From contig VBCZ01000271.1 of the NCBI GenBank assembly GCA_005889025.1, positions 1 to 8,901 of the forward strand: a stretch of DNA of 8,901 bases, in the 5' to 3' direction. The stretch's first letter is position 1. Each line of letters begins with the position of its first letter. This stretch comes from Betaproteobacteria bacterium (lineage in GTDB: Bacteria > Pseudomonadota > Gammaproteobacteria > Burkholderiales > Casimicrobiaceae). Below, piece by piece: positions 7,247-8,901 of this stretch. Below the pieces are notes generated by a model. It was not told where the DNA came from. It searched no databases and saw only the letters and a list, made by a program, of their open reading frames with translations. Made by a program: the position numbers and the translations under genes.

Positions 7247-8496
7247 AAGTCGCGGCCTTTCGCCGCGGCGATCTGCTGTGCATCGGGAGCTTCACCATCG
7301 CTGTAGTAGCCCGCCGCCTTTTTTGCATCCATCTCGACACGCGCGTCGGCCGGGATCAATTCGTCCGGGAGCTTGACGCGCTCGACGACTTCGATGGCCG
7401 AGCCGACGATCGCGTCGTACTTGAGGTTGCTCATCGATACCAGCCGGTGGATACGTCGAATGCCCAGCCAGTGCAGCACGTCCGGCATCAATTCCTGGAA
7501 GCGCATGTCCTGCACCCCGGCGACGCATTCGGTGCGCAGAAAATAGTTGTCCGCGCTGTCGCCGCCTTTCTGGCGCTTGCGCGCGTTGTAGACCAGGAAC
7601 TTGGTCACCTCGCCTAGGGCGCGGCCTTCTTTGCGCGAGTACACGACGAGACCGACGCCCCCCTGTTGCGCGCCAAGGATGCACTCTTCGATTGCGTGCG
7701 TAAGATACGGCCGGCAGGTGCAGATGTCGGACCCGAAGACGTCCGAGCCGTTGCACTCGTCGTGCACGCGAGCCGTCAGCGTGACCGCGGGATTCGCCAG
7801 ATCGTGCGGATTGCCGAACACGTAAACGGTCTGGCCTCCGATAGGCGGCAGAAAGACCGTGAGGTCGCCGCGCGTGACGAGCTCCGGGTACATGCCGCCG
7901 GTCTCTTCGAACAGCGCCCGACGCAGGTCCCCTTCGGAAACGCCGAAGCGCTCCGCCACCCCCGGCAGCCACCACACCGGTTCGATCGCAGCCTTGGTCA
8001 CCACAACCGAGCCGTTCGCAAGCAGGATGCGGCCGTCGGCGTGCAGACGGCCTGCGGCAGTCGCCTGCCGCACCTCGGGCATGTCGATGTGCGCCTTAGT
8101 CACCGCGATGGTCGGGCGGATGTCGTAGCCCTCCGCGATCTCATCCTTGAACACCTCCGCCACGATGGCGCCGAACGGATCCATCGCCACGATGCTTTTC
8201 GGGTCCGCCCATTGCGAATACGGTCCGAGCGGATCGGCGGGCATGGTGTCGGTAAGGTCCGCGCGATGATCCCGGGGCAACGCTCCGGCGGCGACGGCCA
8301 GCGCGCGGTAAACCCCGTAGGAGCCGCTGTGGGTGCCGATCACATTGCGCTGGCTGCGTGTGAACGTGCTGCCCACGATCGGTCCGCGCTCGTGGGGGTC
8401 GGCGCGGCCCCAACGAATCGGCAATGCACCGTGCCCGCCCTCGACCGGATGCGAGGTGAGGCGGATGTGCTTCGCCGAACGATGCTTAGTGGACAT
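7243..8496 (-). CDS. urc1: URC1-type GTP cyclohydrolase II-like protein
   Basis: The protein is related to RibA but, in URC clusters, is thought to open the pyrimidine ring of UMP or a derived nucleotide rather than the GTP ring. Residues of about 9-205 form the extra GTP_CH_N domain (IRWG at 27-30, then IGTHSGSYGVYRAL at 53-66 and WADPKSIVAMDPFGA at 96-110). Residues of about 206-378 form the GTP cyclohydrolase II core: the Zn ligands Cys248, Cys259 and Cys261 in DECNGSDVFGSDICTC, the loop YSRKEGRALG (286-295), and an end matching RibA at VVERVKLP. At 417 residues it is twice the size of RibA. The ATG at 8496 is the only start before the in-frame stop at 8569-8571; no strong ribosome binding site is visible. 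The first 11 bases overlap the ferredoxin remnant. It ends overlapping URC4. Confidence 0.9.
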   Translation of the reverse strand: MSTKHRSAKHIRLTSHPVEGGHGALPIRWGRADPHERGPIVGSTFTRSQRNVIGTHSGSYGVYRALAVAAGALPRDHRADLTDTMPADPLGPYSQWADPKSIVAMDPFGAIVAEVFKDEIAEGYDIRPTIAVTKAHIDMPEVRQATAAGRLHADGRILLANGSVVVTKAAIEPVWWLPGVAERFGVSEGDLRRALFEETGGMYPELVTRGDLTVFLPPIGGQTVYVFGNPHDLANPAVTLTARVHDECNGSDVFGSDICTCRPYLTHAIEECILGAQQGGVGLVVYSRKEGRALGEVTKFLVYNARKRQKGGDSADNYFLRTECVAGVQDMRFQELMPDVLHWLGIRRIHRLVSMSNLKYDAIVGSAIEVVERVKLPDELIPADARVEMDAKKAAGYYSDGEAPDAQQIAAAKGRDL

Positions 8497-8605
8497 GCCT
8501 GCGACGCCGACCGCGGTCAGGGCCCCCGCAAGGGTGATGCCGCCAGCAAAACACGCACGCGCGATCCTTCATATCGACGCAGGCCTCGGTTATCACATGC
8601 GCCAT
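8486..8605 (-). pseudogene. Ferredoxin N-terminal remnant
   Basis: A small frame begins at ATG 8605, sharing TGATG with the enoyl-CoA hydratase stop, so it was once translationally coupled to it. Its first 18 residues (MAHVITEACVDMKDRACV) resemble the N-terminus of 7Fe/2[4Fe-4S] ferredoxins, with Cys9 and Cys17 at the family spacing. The expected next residues (about EVCPVDCI and the second cluster) are absent: the frame turns into Arg/His/Cys-rich sequence and stops at 8486-8488 after 39 residues. The remaining cluster cysteines and about two thirds of the gene are missing. It overlaps the URC1 start. Chance resemblance is possible, but the cysteine spacing and the coupled start make a truncated ferredoxin the better reading. 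Confidence 0.6.
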
Positions 8606-8901
8606 CAACGCCCTTTCCAGGTCGGGGCACGTTTTTCGCGGAACGCCCGCACGCCCTCCTGACTGTCCTCGGATTCGAGCGCCTCAATCAGCGCCGGCAA
8701 CCGCTGCGCCTGCGCTTCGCTGGCCGACAAATGGGCTGCCCGTCGCACGACCTGCTTGATCGCGCGCACCGACAGCGGCGCACACGCGAGAACGTCATCG
8801 ATCCAGCGTTCCACGGCGCGGTCAAGGTCGATGCGCGGCACCACTTCATTGACGATGCCGAGCGCAAGCGCTTCACGCGCCGGGACCCGGCGGCCGGTAA
8901 G
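8605..8901 (-). CDS. Enoyl-CoA hydratase/isomerase family protein, C-terminal part
   Basis: Only the last 98 residues are in the window; the gene continues beyond 8901. The visible part has the crotonase C-terminus: LTGRRVPAREALALGIVNEV near the edge, which is the classic 'LTGxxxxAxEAxxxGLVxxV' segment, then VRAIKQVVRRA, EAL-ESEDSQEGVRAFREKRAP and the final PTWKGR. This part forms the trimerisation and lid helices; the catalytic Glu residues lie outside the window. Members hydrate enoyl-CoA esters or isomerise them. Its stop overlaps the ferredoxin-remnant start by one base. Whether it belongs functionally to the uracil cluster is unclear. Confidence 0.9.
   Translation of the reverse strand, partial: LTGRRVPAREALALGIVNEVVPRIDLDRAVERWIDDVLACAPLSVRAIKQVVRRAAHLSASEAQAQRLPALIEALESEDSQEGVRAFREKRAPTWKGR

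Noticed and set aside
5885..7306. Long + strand open frame (473 codons)
   Set aside because: It lies antisense to upp and URC4, is Arg/Ala/Gln-rich, and shows no family motif. It is a by-product of high GC content.
7243..8496. Ordinary riboflavin RibA
   Set aside because: The extra N-terminal domain, twice the RibA length, the overlap with URC4 and the nearby upp favour URC1.
8497..8568. Upstream extension of URC1 (hydrophobic FAGGITLAGALTAVGVAG stretch)
   Set aside because: The frame is open to a stop at 8569-8571 but contains no ATG, GTG or TTG.

Overview
The window is GC-rich with tightly packed genes. It carries an isoaspartyl methyltransferase, a small OmlA/BamE-type lipoprotein, a DUF3182 protein and, on the other strand, a pyrimidine-breakdown cluster. 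This gene set and codon use suggest a betaproteobacterium, most likely Burkholderiales; that is an inference from recalled family members, not a search result.

Left half (+ strand, about 1-3990). Nothing is recognisable in the first 239 bases. A short secreted Gln/Pro-rich protein gene follows (240-572), split by one in-frame TAA that lies inside a repeat unit. After a gap of about 300 bases comes pcm (880-1569). A possible three-gene operon follows: a DUF3862-like lipoprotein (1755-2063), a DUF3182 protein with ATP-grasp-like motifs (2095-3207) and an alpha/beta hydrolase (3194-3988). The last two overlap by 14 bases.

Right half (- strand, 4073-8901). Read in the direction of transcription, the order is: C-terminal part of an enoyl-CoA hydratase (runs off the window at 8901), a remnant of a ferredoxin gene, URC1 (GTP cyclohydrolase II-like), URC4 (DUF1688), upp (the URC6 role) and codA. 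URC1, URC4 and a uracil phosphoribosyltransferase form the core of the URC route for uracil breakdown known from yeasts and also present in bacteria. CodA would feed it by turning cytosine into uracil. Spacing is operon-like: URC1 and URC4 overlap in GTGA, and upp and codA are 10 bases apart.

The most notable point is that the URC cluster is damaged where uracil enters it. upp has lost about 32 bases just before its PRPP-binding loop, which shifts the frame and removes the first half of that loop. Its ribosome binding site and start codon lie in a 21-base tandem duplication. URC4 may also have lost about five residues of a conserved motif. With the ferredoxin remnant and the interrupted secreted protein, at least three genes are broken in 8.9 kb. 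This suggests either real decay or a poor assembly, and the two need to be told apart. The convergent stretch 3989-4072 shows no clear terminator.
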